This document shows, piece after piece, positions 6,821-7,777 of a DNA stretch of 7,777 bases. Made by a program: the position numbers and the translations under genes. Source of the DNA: Lachnospiraceae bacterium UBA3273. Its GTDB lineage: Bacteria > Bacillota > Clostridia > Lachnospirales > Lachnospiraceae. The notes beneath the pieces are model-generated. The model did not search any database. It saw nothing but the letters and a program-made list of their open reading frames with translations, and was not told where the DNA came from. Every line of letters begins with the position of its first letter. The stretch's first letter is position 1. The DNA is taken from NCBI GenBank assembly GCA_002362385.1, contig DEUB01000019.1, positions 1 to 7,777 of the forward strand, in the 5' to 3' direction.

Positions 6821-7759
6821 ATGGAAAAGACAGATATAAAATCCCTGACCAGGGAAGAGCTGCGAAAAGAGGTCTGCGAAATGGGAGAGAAAAGCTTCCG
6901 GGCGGATCAGATCTATGACTGGATCCATGTGAAGCTTGTTAGGGGATTTGATGAAATGACTAATATATCCCGTTCATTTCGGGAAGAATGTAAAGAGAGG
7001 TTTTCTTTTACGGATCTGAAAGAGGTCAGGGTGCAGGAATCGAAGATCGATAAAACCCGGAAATTTCTCTTTCAGTTAGAGGATGGCAACCTAGTAGAGA
7101 GCGTACTGATGCCCTATAAGCACGGCAACAGCGTCTGTATTTCCTCCCAGGTGGGATGCAGGATGGGCTGCGCCTTTTGTGCTTCCACCCTGGACGGACT
7201 TACCAGGAACCTAAAGCCTTCGGAAATGTTGGACCAGATTTACAGGATCACGAAGATCACGGGAGAGCGGGTTTCCAATGTGGTCGTTATGGGAACGGGC
7301 GAACCTCTGGACAATTATGATAACCTGATACGCTTCATCACTCTTTTAACGGATGAATACGGGCTTCATATCAGCCAGCGGAACGTGACGGTCTCCACCT
7401 GCGGGATCGTACCGGGGATCTTAAAGCTTGCAAAGGAAAAGCTGCAGATAACCCTGGCTTTGTCCCTGCACGCCGTTACGGATGAAAAGAGGCGGAAGCT
7501 GATGCCCATAGCAAAGACCTATTCTATCGGGGAACTGATGGATGCGGCAGACGTTTATTTTCAGGAGACCGGCAGGAGAATTACTTTTGAATACAGCCTT
7601 GTGGCGGGCGTAAACGATACATACGAGGATGTAAAAGGGCTGGCGGAGCTTTCGGGAAAAAGAAACTGTCATATTAATCTGATTCCCGTAAATCCTATAA
7701 AGGAGAGGAATTTCAGACAGCCGGACAAGGAATATGTGGCTTCCTTTAAAAATCCTTGA
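6821..7759 (+). CDS. rlmN: RlmN: 23S rRNA A2503 / tRNA A37 C2-methyltransferase, C-terminus missing
   Basis: Radical S-adenosylmethionine enzyme that methylates C2 of A2503 in 23S rRNA and, in some species, A37 of tRNAs. ATG 6821 lies 4 nt after the rsmB stop; an in-frame ATG at 6767 would overlap rsmB by 50 nt and add residues unlike the family. The 312-aa product has the N-terminal helical domain, LVESVLMPY (91-99), VCISSQ with C106 (equivalent to Escherichia coli C118), the iron-sulfur motif C113-x3-C117-x2-C120, GTGEPLDN (158-165), STCG (182-185), SLHA (205-208) and INLIPVNP (285-292). The usual ending with IRRE and DIDAACGQL, which holds the methyl-carrier cysteine (C355 in Escherichia coli), is absent because TGA 7757-7759 follows SFKNP. 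Family members are about 340-380 aa. A frameshift at the A5 run 7748-7752, an insertion junction or an assembly error would all explain this. As read, the enzyme should be inactive. Confidence 0.9.
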   Translation: MEKTDIKSLTREELRKEVCEMGEKSFRADQIYDWIHVKLVRGFDEMTNISRSFREECKERFSFTDLKEVRVQESKIDKTRKFLFQLEDGNLVESVLMPYKHGNSVCISSQVGCRMGCAFCASTLDGLTRNLKPSEMLDQIYRITKITGERVSNVVVMGTGEPLDNYDNLIRFITLLTDEYGLHISQRNVTVSTCGIVPGILKLAKEKLQITLALSLHAVTDEKRRKLMPIAKTYSIGELMDAADVYFQETGRRITFEYSLVAGVNDTYEDVKGLAELSGKRNCHINLIPVNPIKERNFRQPDKEYVASFKNP

Positions 7760-7772
7760 GTTTCCGCAAACT
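7759..7772 (+). repeat. short inverted repeat at the end of the rlmN frame
   Basis: AGTTT (7759-7763) and AAACT (7768-7772) form a perfect 5-bp stem with a CCGC loop, starting at the last base of the rlmN stop codon and ending 5 nt before the window edge. No T-run follows within the window. It could be chance, part of the rlmN coding sequence in another frame, or the terminal hairpin of an inserted element. The window is too short to decide. Confidence 0.25.
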
Positions 7773-7777
7773 GTAAT

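Noticed and set aside
7745..7756. Programmed ribosomal frameshift in rlmN at TTTAAAAAT
   Set aside because: The phase does not match a -1 slippery heptamer, and the frame that would resume is +1. RlmN is not known to use recoding, so a mutation, insertion or sequence error is more likely.

Overview
The window is a single co-directional block of housekeeping genes on the + strand: murE, priA, def, fmt, rsmB and rlmN. All six are recognisable from conserved motifs. Gene order, Shine-Dalgarno sequences close to consensus, a TTG start and the style of the MurE and Def proteins suggest a clostridial Firmicute, most likely Lachnospiraceae. That assignment is inferred from remembered family features, not from a search.

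Layout. Positions 1-125 are an AT-rich leader with one plausible sigma-A promoter. It is followed by a short 5' UTR in which the murE Shine-Dalgarno can be drawn in two mutually exclusive hairpins. murE (126-1622) encodes a peptidoglycan precursor ligase of the meso-diaminopimelate type. priA (start taken at 1677) encodes the replication-restart helicase. def and fmt form the formyl-methionine cycle of translation initiation: Fmt formylates Met-tRNAfMet and Def removes the formyl group from nascent proteins. rsmB and rlmN are rRNA methyltransferase genes (16S C967 and 23S A2503 by family). Gaps are 54, 20, 139, 19 and 4 nt, with no convincing terminator between genes, so one transcript is likely. 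The order priA-def-fmt-rsmB-rlmN matches the well-known Firmicute cluster, which in Bacillus continues into prpC-prkC-rsgA. Here murE sits upstream of priA.

Unusual points. (1) The rlmN frame stops at 7759, before the C-terminal segment that carries the catalytic methyl-carrier cysteine. The window ends 18 nt later, so an A-run frameshift, an insertion junction and a sequence error cannot be told apart. (2) The 139-nt def-fmt gap is much longer than the others. It contains a 40-codon frame whose ATG overlaps the def stop (TAATG) and which ends just before the fmt ribosome-binding site. (3) The murE leader has the alternative hairpins described above. (4) MurE carries a variant central-domain loop. 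I see no CRISPR array, tRNA, rRNA, transposase, toxin-antitoxin pair or defence system. I do not think the window holds a new multi-gene system; it is an ordinary core operon with a few local oddities.
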